In this document: piece after piece, positions 15,107 through 24,175 of the stretch
How the letters are laid out: every line of letters begins with the position of its first letter
Numbering within the stretch: the first letter of the stretch is position 1
Assembly (NCBI GenBank): GCA_043808545.1
Contig: JAZDEU010000058.1
Span: forward strand, 1 to 34,515
Source: JAZDEU01 sp043808545
GTDB taxonomy: Bacteria; Patescibacteriota; Patescibacteriia; JAZDEU01
Length of the DNA stretch: 34,515 nucleotides
Reading direction: 5' to 3'
Made by a program: the position numbers and the translations under genes
The notes under the pieces: model-generated
Seen by the model: the letters and a program-made list of their open reading frames with translations, nothing else
Database searches by the model: none
Told to the model about the DNA's origin: nothing

Positions 15107-15928
15107 TCAGTTTAAATCAGTTTTATGCACTATAACAGTGAATTCCCCTTTTAAATTATTTTTATCGCTTTCCAGTTCGCGCAACACATTGTCCATATTC
15201 CCGCGATAAATTGTCTCAAACATTTTTGTCATTTCTCTGCCTAAAATTATTTGAACACTATTTTTGTTCACTGATAATTCGCTAATCTCCAAAAGCGCTT
15301 TTAATATCCGATGGCATGATTCATAGAAAATAACAGGCATGTCGTTTTCGCATACTTTTTCAAAAAATGTTTTCCTCCCCTTTTTATGCGGAGGAAATCC
15401 TAAAAATAGAAATTTATCCATCGCAATCCCGGAAACGCTTGCGAGCGTTATCGCCGCGCAAGCTCCTGGTATAGGCGCTATGTTTATTCGTGTATTGGCG
15501 GCTCCATTGTCTTCATCGCGAGGTATGAGCGATGAAGCTATGGAGCCATTTTGCTTATCTTTAAAATTTTGCATTCCAGCTCCACATTCCTCCTGCGTCG
15601 GAACAATGAAGCCACTAGATCTATTTTTCCGTTTTAAAATCTCGTTTACTAAAATTCCGCCGGGATCGCTAATTCCTGGCGTTCCGGCATCAGAAACCAA
15701 AGCCGCGTTTTCACCTTTTTCTAACCGATCAATTATATAATTTATTTTATCTAATTTAGAATGATGATGATAACTGATCAAAGTTTTTTTAATTTCATAA
15801 TGCGCTAGAAGTTTTGCCGTCACTCTTGTATCCTCGCAAATTATAAAATCAACTTCACGTAAAATTCGCAAAGCTCGCAAAGTTATGTCTTCTAAGTTTC
15901 CAATCGGAGTCGCGACTATATATAACAT
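15107..15928 (-). CDS. rsmI: 16S rRNA (cytidine(1402)-2'-O)-methyltransferase with repeat-derived insertion
   Basis: Methylates the ribose of C1402 in the decoding site. The N-terminus MLYIVATPIGNLEDITLRAL, CEDTRVTAKLL and SDAGTPGISDPGG (residues 79-91) are the family signature. The second half resumes at IAPIPGACAAITLAS and FLFLGFPPHKKGR. Between them (about residues 100-145) lie some 45 residues absent from ordinary RsmI, including RSSGFIVPTQEECGAG and SIASSLIPRDEDNGAA. This DNA (15500 to about 15635) contains a 48-nt hairpin and a sequence like the intergenic palindromes. The insertion keeps the frame and sits where normal proteins have a short loop between the Rossmann-like strands. At 273 residues the protein is still near normal length. 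It is followed downstream by the terminator. Confidence 0.93.
   Translation of the reverse strand: MLYIVATPIGNLEDITLRALRILREVDFIICEDTRVTAKLLAHYEIKKTLISYHHHSKLDKINYIIDRLEKGENAALVSDAGTPGISDPGGILVNEILKRKNRSSGFIVPTQEECGAGMQNFKDKQNGSIASSLIPRDEDNGAANTRINIAPIPGACAAITLASVSGIAMDKFLFLGFPPHKKGRKTFFEKVCENDMPVIFYESCHRILKALLEISELSVNKNSVQIILGREMTKMFETIYRGNMDNVLRELESDKNNLKGEFTVIVHKTDLN
15500..15547. repeat. 48-nt palindrome inserted in rsmI
   Basis: GGCTCCAT at 15500 pairs with ATGGAGCC at 15547, and CTTCATCGC with GCGATGAAG, with two small bulges and a loop GAGGTATGA. The adjacent 15572-15610 (CATTCCTCCTGCGTCGGAAC) resembles the TGTCATTCCGA-type intergenic elements. Both are read through in frame. Confidence 0.8.
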
Positions 15929-15944
15929 TTGAATAAACCAAATT

Positions 15945-16367
15945 TTAAACCCCCTTCATCTGCAATGCTTTTACATTAATTTCTAAAACATTAATATGTT
16001 TTTTATTCTTTCGCACATCATTATTTACAGCTGTCAAATCTTCACTGGAAGTTCTCATAATTTGTTTCATATCCTCTTTAATGTCCTCCCGAAAAGAATG
16101 GAGCATTCGTCCCATATATTCCATTTGCTCCGCCATTTTTAATTCCATTTCTTCAAACCGAGAGTCTATCTTCTCAAACCGAGAATCTATCTTCTCAAAC
16201 CGAGAATCCATTCTATTCTCCAAATTTTTCAAATCTTCCTTGGTTGTAAATTTTGTATCCATCCTATTTTCTAAATTTTTTAAATCTTCCTTAGTTGAAA
16301 AATTTTTAGATTCAACAATTCTTTCAACTACTTCTTCAATTTGTTTTAAATCATTTTGGTCAAGCAT
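15945..16367 (-). CDS. Coiled-coil protein with tandem heptad-length repeats
   Basis: No specific function recognised. The 140 residues are almost entirely helical and charged. A 14-residue unit (TKEDLKNLENRMDT / TKEDLKNLENRMDS, residues 25-52) is followed by three copies of a 7-residue unit (RFEKIDS, RFEKIDS, RFEEMEL), visible as near-identical DNA at 16150-16205. Heptad spacing predicts a long parallel coiled coil. There is no signal peptide. The gene ends 16 nt before the rsmI start and is probably co-transcribed with it. Proteins of this kind are frequent in Patescibacteria. The repeat number could change by slippage. Confidence 0.7.
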   Translation of the reverse strand: MLDQNDLKQIEEVVERIVESKNFSTKEDLKNLENRMDTKFTTKEDLKNLENRMDSRFEKIDSRFEKIDSRFEEMELKMAEQMEYMGRMLHSFREDIKEDMKQIMRTSSEDLTAVNNDVRKNKKHINVLEINVKALQMKGV

Positions 16368-16444
16368 ATAATTTATATTTTAGACTGTCTAATGTTATAT
16401 ATTTTATCGTATAATAAAACGAGTGTCAAGATAAGTTATATTTT

Positions 16445-16954
16445 TCAATCTATCTCCGCCTGCTTTTCTCGCTTTTGCTTAAAAGTCCAAAATTTATGCG
16501 TTAAAAATCTGCTCACCCCCACTATAATTCCAACCAAAATTTTAGCTAATAAATCATTTATTCTTAATGAAACGAGCGCAAATAAACCTGCCTCATTAAA
16601 TATAAAAGCTAAAAAACTAATAAACTCATACTTGAAGAAATGAATATGAATCGTAGTTTCTTCCTCTTTCGTTAGCCCCATTTTACGAGCATCATCAGCA
16701 TCATCAGGCAATATCGGCAAACGAAAAACCCATTTGCGCGCAATATCAAACACAGCCGCATCGCTAGCCATAAAAGATATAAAATTCGCCCATAAATAAT
16801 GCTCCCGCCAAAACGGAAATCCTCTCGTCAAGCAAAAATAAAAAATAAAATCAACTATGCAATCTAATGCGCCAATGAGCATATACCTCATAGAATATAA
16901 TGCCGCTCTCTTTCTAATATTAGGATCTTGTTTTAATCTATTTAAAATTTCCAT
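16445..16954 (-). CDS. GtrA-family membrane protein
   Basis: GtrA-like proteins have four membrane spans and are thought to take part in moving lipid-linked sugars for surface glycan modification. The 169 residues start with a short cytoplasmic helix. YSMRYMLIGALDCIVDFIFY is the typical first span, followed by FISFMASDAAVFDIARKWVF, EFISFLAFIFNEAGLFALVS, and LVGIIVGVSRFLTHKFWTFK with the family's final 'F...W.F' ending. A charged insert of about 30 residues (PDDADDARKMGLTKEEE) separates spans two and three, longer than usual. It lies 11 nt after the VirD4-like ATPase gene, in one operon. Confidence 0.85.
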   Translation of the reverse strand: MEILNRLKQDPNIRKRAALYSMRYMLIGALDCIVDFIFYFCLTRGFPFWREHYLWANFISFMASDAAVFDIARKWVFRLPILPDDADDARKMGLTKEEETTIHIHFFKYEFISFLAFIFNEAGLFALVSLRINDLLAKILVGIIVGVSRFLTHKFWTFKQKREKQAEID

Positions 16955-16965
16955 ATCTTATGCAT

Positions 16966-19557
16966 TTATAAACTAGCCTCTACCTCTCCCGCGCCGGCGT
17001 GCGTTTTAGAATCCCCCAGCTTGCTCCGCTCTAAAATCTCGGCTGTTACAATCTTTTTATCTCTCCCGTATTTCAACCGAGATAATTTTTTTATTTTATC
17101 CGCGATGGACGCATCCGTTGATTTGGACGGTCCGATGGACGCCATCTCAAACGCGCGCGCGGCGGTATTATCAATCAAAAGCCGCACATAAGCATGATAC
17201 TTTTCAATATTTATTAAATCATTTTGGCTGAATACCGGCTCAAACTGCTTTGCCATAAATTCCGCGTCCTCCGCTCCAATCCTAAACACGACCATACTGC
17301 CGGCATTTCCAAAAACCGCGTCGCGTACTTTCGTGTCTTGATTTTTTACCAGCTGGTTTATATATTGATGCGCCATTATAAGATTCAGTCGGTATTTTCT
17401 CGCTTCCGCTAAAATCGTCGCGATGCTGTCAGTAATATAATTTTGAAACTCATCAATGTATAAATAAAAATCATGCCTTTGATCTTCTGGCACATTAGCG
17501 CGCGATAACGCCGCCATCTGAAGTTTTGCGACGACTATAAGCCCCAGCAAATCGCTATTTACTTCTCCCGCTTTTCCTTTAGATAAATTTACTAATAATA
17601 TTTTCTTTTTATCCATTATATCCCTGAAATTAAATCCTGATTTCGGCTGGCCAATAATGTTCCTTACCATTTCGTTTTCCACAAAACGCCCTACTTTAGA
17701 AATTAAATATCCTAACATTTCTGATTTATGGAAATCTGAAGTTTTCGCCATTTCCTTTTCCCAAAAAGCGCGCACCATCGGATCAGATACTTTCGCGATT
17801 TTATATTTTTGAAATTCCGGGTCTGTAAAAATTCTCGGAATTTCACAAATTGTACCCGGATTTTCTTTATCCGCCATAAGAGTTAACATAGCGTTTCGCA
17901 TATTATGCTCAAACATCGGACCAATCATATTCGGATCAGTAACTAATTTATAAAAAATAGCAATCATTTCTTGAATAGCAAAATCCATCTCTTCGGGAGT
18001 TTTCGCCTCCAGCATATTTAGACCTACCGGCCGCTCTATATCAGACGGATCAAAAATAATTACATCTTCCGCTCTTTCCGCAGGTATTCCTGAAAGAACA
18101 TCGTCCACTAAACTTCCATGCGGATCAATAATACATACGCCTTCCCCATTAGCTATATCCTGTTTTGCCATCTCTCCCATCAAAACAGATTTTCCTGATC
18201 CCGTCACTCCGATTATATACATATGCCGTCTTCTATCATTTCTTGCGATTTTAACTGCCGTTTTAATGCCTCTATAAATATTTTCTCCCAAAAGTATTCC
18301 CTCTTTCGGCATATTAACAGGAGCGACCGCGCCTTTAGAGCGCAACCAAAAAATATTCGGAGTTTCTGTTGATGAAAGTGGAAAATGGTATAAAGACGCT
18401 ATTTCTTCTGTATTTAATACTAATACTTTTTTTTCATCAAAAGCTCTATAAATAAAACTTTCAATAAATTTATCTCTATTAACAACTCTTTTTTGCTTTA
18501 GTCCATTTCCATATTCATAAACATGATATTGCGCGAAAGCGTTAATGATATTCGCTAAATACATTTCTGCCTTAACTCCGTCTTTTGATGAGACCACTAC
18601 CCTTATATTAACATCCATTCCCGCTTTACTGGTTTTTTCTTCCAGACCTTTTATAATTTCATTTTCCATAGGCGAAAGCTGATGGATTTCATTTTGTTTA
18701 TTTTTTGGTTCATTCTTTGGTTTTACGGATTTTAAAATTGCCGCGATTTCATAAAAAAATTTAAAAATAAAATTAAAATTTACTTCTCTTAACGCATCTT
18801 CTAACTTTTTCCCCTGCTGCATTTTGCTCGCCACTTTTCTGCCCTTTTTGTGCCATTTTTTCTTAGCTGATCTTATGATAAATTGAATTGCCGCGCCATC
18901 CTCTTTTTCAAGCTTGCTTAAACTATTTGTAAGCGCGTTCATTAAATCAACTTCCGCTTTTTTATAAGTTTTTATCGGAAAAATATAGGAACGGGTAAAA
19001 ATTAAAGCCGCCGCTTTTATTTCACTGTCTGGCAAAAAGATATTATAATCTTCAACTTGTTCTATTTTAGCATCTGGATATTGGGCATTGATTTGTTGTT
19101 CAATATATTCCTTTAAATGTTTTGGAGTTGCGATATAAAAATAAATCTCGCCATCGCGGGCGACAATTTCAAACGATATATGATCCCGCCTTCCGCAAAA
19201 AAATGCCTTAAATCCTCTCTCCGCTCGCAATCCGCCGATGCTTGCGAAAAAACCCTCCGCTAAAGCTATTTCTTCTTGCATTTTTTGCGTGGTATTTGCC
19301 TGCGACTGCGTATTATCTTCTTTTGTTTTTTTTCTATGAACAGAAACAAGGAATATGGTTTTATCTAAATTTCTTGCGAGTTCTGTTTTTTTATGGAATA
19401 CCATTCTTAAAATTAAAATTATCGCGTAAGCAATAACTGCGACAATAAAAAGATAAAAAATAGAATAAAAAAACGGATCATTCAAAAACACTTTTGATAA
19501 GTGAGCAGTAGGATTTTGTTCAAGTCCTGCTGTGAATTGCAATAGAAATAAAAACAT
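16966..19557 (-). CDS. VirD4/TraG-like type IV secretion (conjugation) ATPase
   Basis: Large membrane-anchored P-loop ATPase of 863 residues. Residues 30-52 form a membrane span. About 400 residues of a conserved but uncharacterised region follow. Then comes the motor: Walker A GVTGSGKS at 450-457, IIDPHGSL at 477-484, and Walker B YLYIDEFQNY with D702/E703. The late part (ILAEARKYRLNLIMAHQYIN, GNAGSMVVFRIGAEDAEFMA) matches the TraG/VirD4 C-terminal domain. Such proteins pump DNA or protein across membranes. Similar single ATPases without a full conjugation set occur widely in Patescibacteria, where DNA uptake or secretion has been suggested. GtrA lies directly downstream. The exact substrate is unknown. 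Confidence 0.85.
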   Translation of the reverse strand: MFLFLLQFTAGLEQNPTAHLSKVFLNDPFFYSIFYLFIVAVIAYAIILILRMVFHKKTELARNLDKTIFLVSVHRKKTKEDNTQSQANTTQKMQEEIALAEGFFASIGGLRAERGFKAFFCGRRDHISFEIVARDGEIYFYIATPKHLKEYIEQQINAQYPDAKIEQVEDYNIFLPDSEIKAAALIFTRSYIFPIKTYKKAEVDLMNALTNSLSKLEKEDGAAIQFIIRSAKKKWHKKGRKVASKMQQGKKLEDALREVNFNFIFKFFYEIAAILKSVKPKNEPKNKQNEIHQLSPMENEIIKGLEEKTSKAGMDVNIRVVVSSKDGVKAEMYLANIINAFAQYHVYEYGNGLKQKRVVNRDKFIESFIYRAFDEKKVLVLNTEEIASLYHFPLSSTETPNIFWLRSKGAVAPVNMPKEGILLGENIYRGIKTAVKIARNDRRRHMYIIGVTGSGKSVLMGEMAKQDIANGEGVCIIDPHGSLVDDVLSGIPAERAEDVIIFDPSDIERPVGLNMLEAKTPEEMDFAIQEMIAIFYKLVTDPNMIGPMFEHNMRNAMLTLMADKENPGTICEIPRIFTDPEFQKYKIAKVSDPMVRAFWEKEMAKTSDFHKSEMLGYLISKVGRFVENEMVRNIIGQPKSGFNFRDIMDKKKILLVNLSKGKAGEVNSDLLGLIVVAKLQMAALSRANVPEDQRHDFYLYIDEFQNYITDSIATILAEARKYRLNLIMAHQYINQLVKNQDTKVRDAVFGNAGSMVVFRIGAEDAEFMAKQFEPVFSQNDLINIEKYHAYVRLLIDNTAARAFEMASIGPSKSTDASIADKIKKLSRLKYGRDKKIVTAEILERSKLGDSKTHAGAGEVEASL

Positions 19558-19569
19558 ATTATAAAAAAA

Positions 19570-19770
19570 TCAAAAGTCAAAACTCAAATCTGCCAGCCTG
19601 CGCAGGCTGGCACAGGCAGGCAACCTAAAACTTTTAAACTGTCTCAAATTTATATATTTTAAATTTTTCACACTAAATTCTAAAAAAACTTCTGACAGTG
19701 TAACCCCTTGCGAATTTGGTAGTTTTAAGATTTGAGTTGCATTTTTGAATTTTGCGTTTTGAATTTTGAG
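19570..19770. repeat. Repeat element copy A, downstream of rarA, carrying a nested palindrome
   Basis: Starts with CAAAAGTCAAAACTCAAATC and ends with AAGATTTGAGTTGC followed by TTTTGAATTTTGCG-type text. The same order recurs at 21219-21391 in the same orientation. Copy A alone contains the perfect 20-nt palindrome GCCAGCCTGCGCAGGCTGGC (19592-19611), inserted after the left end. A 73-codon open frame across it is composed of repeat text and is rejected as a gene. Confidence 0.7.
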
Positions 19771-19830
19771 CTTTGTATTATTATATACCATCTGCGAATA
19801 ATCTGCAATAATAATAAAATTCGCCAGTAT

Positions 19831-21069
19831 CTATTTCAAATACTTCCTATTCCCTATCTCTTTCGGAAAATGGTCTTGCTCAACAATGGCATCAGGGAAG
19901 TTATGCGCGTATTTATAATCTTTTCCATATCCTAAATCCTGCATAAGCTTTGTAGGCGCATTTCGCAAATTCATCGGAACTGGAAGCGAGCCAAATTGTT
20001 CAATGTCTTCCTTTACTTTTCCATAAGCAATATACAAATCATTATCTTTTGGCGCTTTTGCGAGATATACTACCGCTTGCGCTAATGCCAGCTCTCCTTC
20101 TGGAATGCCTATAAAATGAAAGGCGTCTTTCGCGGCTACTGCGACTACTAACGCCTGCGGATCAGCAGCGCCTATATCTTCCGAAGCAAAACGAATTAAA
20201 CGCCGAGCTATAAACAAAGGATCTTCTCCGCCTACAATCATTCTCCCGAACCAATACAAAGCGGCATCCGCGTCGCTATCGCGCATACATTTATGAAGCG
20301 CTGAAATTAAATTATAATGCTCTTCCCCATCTTTATCATAAAGCAATGAACTTTTTTTGCTTATATAAGATAATGCTTTTGCTGTAATAGTTTTTTTATC
20401 ATTACTCTTAGCTAAAATATTAGCCGTTTCTTCTAGCAAATTTAAAGCTCTTCTCGCATCTCCGTCAGCATAACTGGCCAAATAAAAAAATGCATCTTCT
20501 GAAAATTCTAAATTTAATTCTCCTAAACCTTTTTCACTGTCTTTTAATACATTTTTTATAATGGAAATTATATTTTCTTCAGTTAATCTTTTTAATACTA
20601 AAACTTTACATCTTGAAAGTAAGGCTGAATTTACTTCAAAAGAAGGATTTTCAGTAGTCGCTCCAATTAAACTTATTATTCCTTTTTCAACATGGGGCAA
20701 AAAAATGTCTTGTTGCAGTTTATTAAAACGATGGATTTCATCAATAAAAATAATAGTTTTCTCTCCTTTTTCCCTTAGTCTTTCCGCGGCTTCATTTATT
20801 TTTATTTTTACATCAGCAATTTTCGCGGTAACGGCAGACATTGGCAAAAAATAGCAATTGCTTTTTTCTGCTATTATATTCGCCAGCGTAGTTTTTCCTG
20901 TTCCGGGAGGTCCCCAAAAAAGCAATGAGGGAATTTTACCTTCAGTTATATATCTGGCTATAAATTCCGCAACTTCTTCCTGCCCAAAAAAATCCTTAAA
21001 TGTTCCAGGCCGCATACGATCGGCGAGGGGACGAAATTCTTGTGTATTTTGATTAGATAGGTTATGCAT
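19831..21069 (-). CDS. rarA: Replication-associated recombination protein A (RarA/MgsA AAA ATPase)
   Basis: Clamp-loader-like AAA+ ATPase that acts at stalled replication forks and binds single-stranded DNA ends and SSB. The 412 residues show Walker A GPPGTGKT at 53-60 and Walker B IIFIDEIHRF around 106-115. GATTENPSFEVNSALLSRC, with sensor 1 and the arginine finger, follows. The tetramerisation region contains RMIVGGEDPLFIARRLIRFA, EDIGAADPQAL and the C-terminal YKYAHNFPDAIVEQDHFP. All motifs are intact. The gene is alone between two related repeat elements. No unusual features. Confidence 0.96.
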   Translation of the reverse strand: MHNLSNQNTQEFRPLADRMRPGTFKDFFGQEEVAEFIARYITEGKIPSLLFWGPPGTGKTTLANIIAEKSNCYFLPMSAVTAKIADVKIKINEAAERLREKGEKTIIFIDEIHRFNKLQQDIFLPHVEKGIISLIGATTENPSFEVNSALLSRCKVLVLKRLTEENIISIIKNVLKDSEKGLGELNLEFSEDAFFYLASYADGDARRALNLLEETANILAKSNDKKTITAKALSYISKKSSLLYDKDGEEHYNLISALHKCMRDSDADAALYWFGRMIVGGEDPLFIARRLIRFASEDIGAADPQALVVAVAAKDAFHFIGIPEGELALAQAVVYLAKAPKDNDLYIAYGKVKEDIEQFGSLPVPMNLRNAPTKLMQDLGYGKDYKYAHNFPDAIVEQDHFPKEIGNRKYLK

Positions 21070-21427
21070 AAAATGATAAAATTTATACCGTCCCGTCAGA
21101 GTCTCCTAGAATGCTTAAAGCGTAGCGAAAGCAGTCAAGGGACCCTGACGATTAAAAATAAAGCTTATTTCGATTATATAAATTATCCTTTGGCATATTA
21201 TTCTTTAACATATAAAATCAAATTTCAAAACTCAAATCTACAAATCAAAACTTTAAAACTGCATAGTGCTTCACACGATTAAAATTTAACTTATTTAACG
21301 CTTAAAAAATTTCTAAAAATTTAAATCTTCACGAATTTGGTAATTTTTGAGATTTGAGTTGTGGTTTTGACTTTTGCGTTTTGATTTTTGACTTTTAATT
21401 TTTCGTTTAAAATTAGGTTTTAAACAT
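21070..21427. repeat. Intergenic region with a palindrome and repeat element copy B
   Basis: The gap between divergent rarA and the lysozyme-like gene holds no gene. CGTCAGAGTCTCC (21096-21108) pairs with GGGACCCTGACG (21139-21150) around an inner TGCTT/AAAGCA stem. The element at 21219-21391 has inverted ends AAAACTCAAATCT and AGATTTGAGTTGT and is a diverged direct copy of 19570-19770, without the CCTGCGCAGG palindrome. Confidence 0.65.
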
Positions 21428-21456
21428 TTGATTTTTATAAAATATTCCTATATAAT
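21428..21456 (+). promoter_or_regulatory. Promoter of the lysozyme-like surface protein gene
   Basis: TTGATT (21428-21433) and TATAAT (21451-21456) are 17 nt apart, 36 nt before the ATG. Confidence 0.65.
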
Positions 21457-21492
21457 AATACCATACACTTAATATACTTAAAAATCAATATT

Positions 21493-23103
21493 ATGTATAA
21501 AAAAATAATTTCTGTTATAACTATAATTTGTTTATCAGCGCCTGCTTTTTTGCGTCCTGTAAAAGCGGCTGAATTTAATCCGAATAGCATTATAACTGAC
21601 TTTGAATATATGGATTATGACGCAATGAATTTAGATGAAATTCAGTATTTTTTAGAACAAAAAGGCAGTGGGCTTGCAATTTATAAGACAGCGGATGTTG
21701 ATGGAAAAATAAAAAAAGCTTCTGAAATAATTTACCGCGCCGCAAATGACTATAAAATAAGCCCGAAATTCATATTAGTTATGCTTCAAAAAGAACAAAG
21801 CTTAATAGAAACTGCTAATCCTACTGATTATAAGCTTGATTGGGCAATGGGTTTCGCAAGATGCGACGATCCAATATTATGTTCTCCTGAAAATATGGCG
21901 GAATTTCAAGGTTTCGCAAAACAAGTTGATCGCGGCACAGCCAGGCAAAGATATTATCTTGAAAACGCGTATAAAGACTGGCTTAAAAGCGCAAATAATA
22001 CTTACGACATTGATGGATATAAAATAACTCCAATAAATCAGGCGACAGCGAATTTATACAGCTATACGCCTCATTATCATGGAAATTATAATTTCTGGAA
22101 AATTTGGAACAAATATTTTTCAAAAAATTTCCCTGACGGAACATTATTGCAAGCCGACGGGAGCGATAATGTATGGCTTATAAGTTATGGTATGCGCCGC
22201 CCTTTCGCAAATAAAGCGGTCTTTTCTTCAAGATTTGATAAAAATAAAATAATTACCGTATCGGAAAATGATATTTTAAAATATGAGTTAGGCGCTAGTA
22301 TAAAATTTTCGAACTATGCTTTAATGCGAGATTCTAATAAAAACATATATCTTTTAATAGATGATAAAAAGTATAAAATAGTTTCGCCCGAAGTATTTAA
22401 AAAATTAGGATTCATCTCCGATGAAATCGTTGACTTAGAATACGATGAGATAAATGAATATAAAGATGGCGGAAATATAACTATGGACAGCGTCTATCCT
22501 TTAGGAGAATTATTGCGCGATAAAAAAACCGGCGGAGTTTTTTATGTGGAAAATGGGATTAAAAATCCTATTTGGGACAAACAAATATTAAAAACTAATT
22601 ATCCGAATAGGCATACTATAGATGCGACGGATGAAGAAATAGAAAAATTAGTTGCGGGGTGGCCCATAAAATTTAAAGATGGAGAAATTGTGAAAGGAAG
22701 CGAAAGCCCAGCGGTTTATGTTATATCTGACGGACAAAGAAGACCGATTATTGACGGAAGAATTTTTGAATCTTTAGGTTATAAATGGGAAAATGTTGTT
22801 AGCCTAGATCAAAAAATACTTGAAACCCTGCATCCATTAGGAGATGTTATAGATATCGGGCAAGAAGATAGCGCAGAAGAAATTGACGATGGAACTTTAG
22901 TGAAAATGGATGGAAAACCGAGCGTATATTTAGTGGAGGATAAAACACTTCGTCCTATAATATCTGGAAATGTTTTTGAGATGTTGGGATTTAAATGGGA
23001 TGAAATTAAAGAAATTTCAGAAAATATCGCGGCGCTATATAATACCGGGGCTCTGATTGATGAAAATTATATAAGTTCAAAATTTGCAAAAGCTGGAATA
23101 TAA
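21493..23103 (+). CDS. Secreted lysozyme-like protein with five C-terminal KRPI-type repeats
   Basis: A signal peptide (residues 1-25, ending PVKAAEF) directs export. Residues 75-205 resemble a lysozyme-like (SLT-fold) domain: ISPKFILVMLQKEQSLIE with a candidate catalytic glutamate at 101, WAMGFARCDDP, and the ending NQATANLYSYTPHYHG. Five repeats of about 60 residues follow from residue 216. Each begins G-x-L/I and carries a strand such as VYVISDGQRRPIIDGRIFES or VYLVEDKTLRPIISGNVFEM. This repeat is common in surface proteins of Patescibacteria and Actinobacteria and may bind cell-wall polymers. Likely role: wall remodelling or attack on a host envelope (inference). Catalysis is not proven. 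Confidence 0.75.
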   Translation: MYKKIISVITIICLSAPAFLRPVKAAEFNPNSIITDFEYMDYDAMNLDEIQYFLEQKGSGLAIYKTADVDGKIKKASEIIYRAANDYKISPKFILVMLQKEQSLIETANPTDYKLDWAMGFARCDDPILCSPENMAEFQGFAKQVDRGTARQRYYLENAYKDWLKSANNTYDIDGYKITPINQATANLYSYTPHYHGNYNFWKIWNKYFSKNFPDGTLLQADGSDNVWLISYGMRRPFANKAVFSSRFDKNKIITVSENDILKYELGASIKFSNYALMRDSNKNIYLLIDDKKYKIVSPEVFKKLGFISDEIVDLEYDEINEYKDGGNITMDSVYPLGELLRDKKTGGVFYVENGIKNPIWDKQILKTNYPNRHTIDATDEEIEKLVAGWPIKFKDGEIVKGSESPAVYVISDGQRRPIIDGRIFESLGYKWENVVSLDQKILETLHPLGDVIDIGQEDSAEEIDDGTLVKMDGKPSVYLVEDKTLRPIISGNVFEMLGFKWDEIKEISENIAALYNTGALIDENYISSKFAKAGI

Positions 23104-23154
23104 AATAAAAAATATTTTTGAGTTTTGAGTTTTGACATTTGAGTTTTATAAAAT

Positions 23155-23946
23155 ATGTCTCTAGTTTTCTCCGCCATAACTCCGCACTCTCCTATTTTAA
23201 TCCATTCCATAGGAAAGGATGATTTTCAATATCTAAAAAAAACTATCGTTGCTTTTTCTGTTTTAGAAGATGAGATATATGTCGCGCGACCGCAGACAAT
23301 AATAATTCTATCTTTTAGCGAACATATCTTAAATAACGCATTTTCAATTAACTTGTCTCCAAAATATAAAAGTAATTTTAAAAATTTTGGGGAATATTCC
23401 ATAGAAAAAGAATTCATAAATGATGTCGGTTTTACTCATCACATAAGAGAAAAATTTGAAGGGAAAATACCAGTAAAACTCTTCTCGGAAGAAAACCTTA
23501 ATTATGAGGCATCTGTCCCTTTGCATTATTTAACAGAGCATCTGAAAGATATATCAATTATCCCGATAATATCTTCCGGCTTAGATATTCAATGCCATTT
23601 TAATTTTGGACAAAATCTTAAAGATTTAATTCTTTCTTCAAATAAAAGGATTGCGATTATCGCGTCAATAGATTTAGCTGAATGCGAGGCTAAAGGAAGC
23701 CCTGATAAATCCGCGGAAAAAGGCAGCCAGCTAAATAAAAAAATAACCCATCTTATAAAAAGCAATAATAGCAAAGGAATATTAAGAATCAAAGAAGAAA
23801 TAATAAAAGACACAGGATTAAATGATTTTAGCGCGCTATTGATGCTTCTCGGAGTTATGGATGGGATAAATTATAAACCGGAGATTCTATCTTATGAGTT
23901 CCCTTTTGGAATCGGCTATCTAACCGCGAATTTGAAACTGGGATAA
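23155..23946 (+). CDS. LigB/Memo-fold protein (class III extradiol dioxygenase-like, AmmeMemoRadiSam B-like)
   Basis: The 263 residues match the fold shared by class III extradiol dioxygenases and Memo. FSAITPHSPILI places a histidine at residue 11 where LigB-type enzymes have a metal ligand. A second histidine occurs in LSFSEHIL (near 56), and ASVPLHYLTEHL and IAIIASIDLAEC are also typical. The C-terminus has YEFPFGIGYLTANLKL, where dioxygenases place the metal-binding glutamate. In many prokaryotes such proteins pair with AMMECR1 and a radical SAM protein; neither partner is adjacent here, although a radical SAM gene lies 8 kb away. The biochemical role is unknown. It follows the lysozyme-like gene by 51 nt. 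Confidence 0.75.
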   Translation: MSLVFSAITPHSPILIHSIGKDDFQYLKKTIVAFSVLEDEIYVARPQTIIILSFSEHILNNAFSINLSPKYKSNFKNFGEYSIEKEFINDVGFTHHIREKFEGKIPVKLFSEENLNYEASVPLHYLTEHLKDISIIPIISSGLDIQCHFNFGQNLKDLILSSNKRIAIIASIDLAECEAKGSPDKSAEKGSQLNKKITHLIKSNNSKGILRIKEEIIKDTGLNDFSALLMLLGVMDGINYKPEILSYEFPFGIGYLTANLKLG

Positions 23947-23973
23947 TTCGTATCTGTTAAAATAATCACAGAA

Positions 23974-24099
23974 TGTCATTCCGACCGAGCGAACCAGACG
24001 CCCAAACGGCTGATTCGTGAGTGGAGGAATCTGTTTATTAAGCCAAATTTGGTACTGCCAACAAATTCCTCCACTCGCTGTCGCTCGGTCGGAATGACA
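23974..24099. repeat. Palindromic element, TGTCATTCCGACCGA family
   Basis: TGTCATTCCGACCGAGCGA pairs with TCGCTCGGTCGGAATGACA. Inner GAGTGGAGGAATCTG-like and AAATTCCTCCACTCG-like arms pair around AAGCCAAATTTGG. It fills most of the gap before the PriA homologue. It is related to 3791-3867. Confidence 0.85.
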
Positions 24100-24175
24100 A
24101 AAAAGAGTACTATTTCAACAAACACTAATTCGTCAATATTTTTGACTTTTGACTTTTAATTTTTGACTTTTTTAT

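Noticed and set aside
19570..19791. 73-codon open frame on the minus strand
   Set aside because: It is made of repeat text and a palindrome (KLKIQNAKFKN, LPACASLRRLAD) and has no protein-like features beyond that; it coincides with a repeat element copy.
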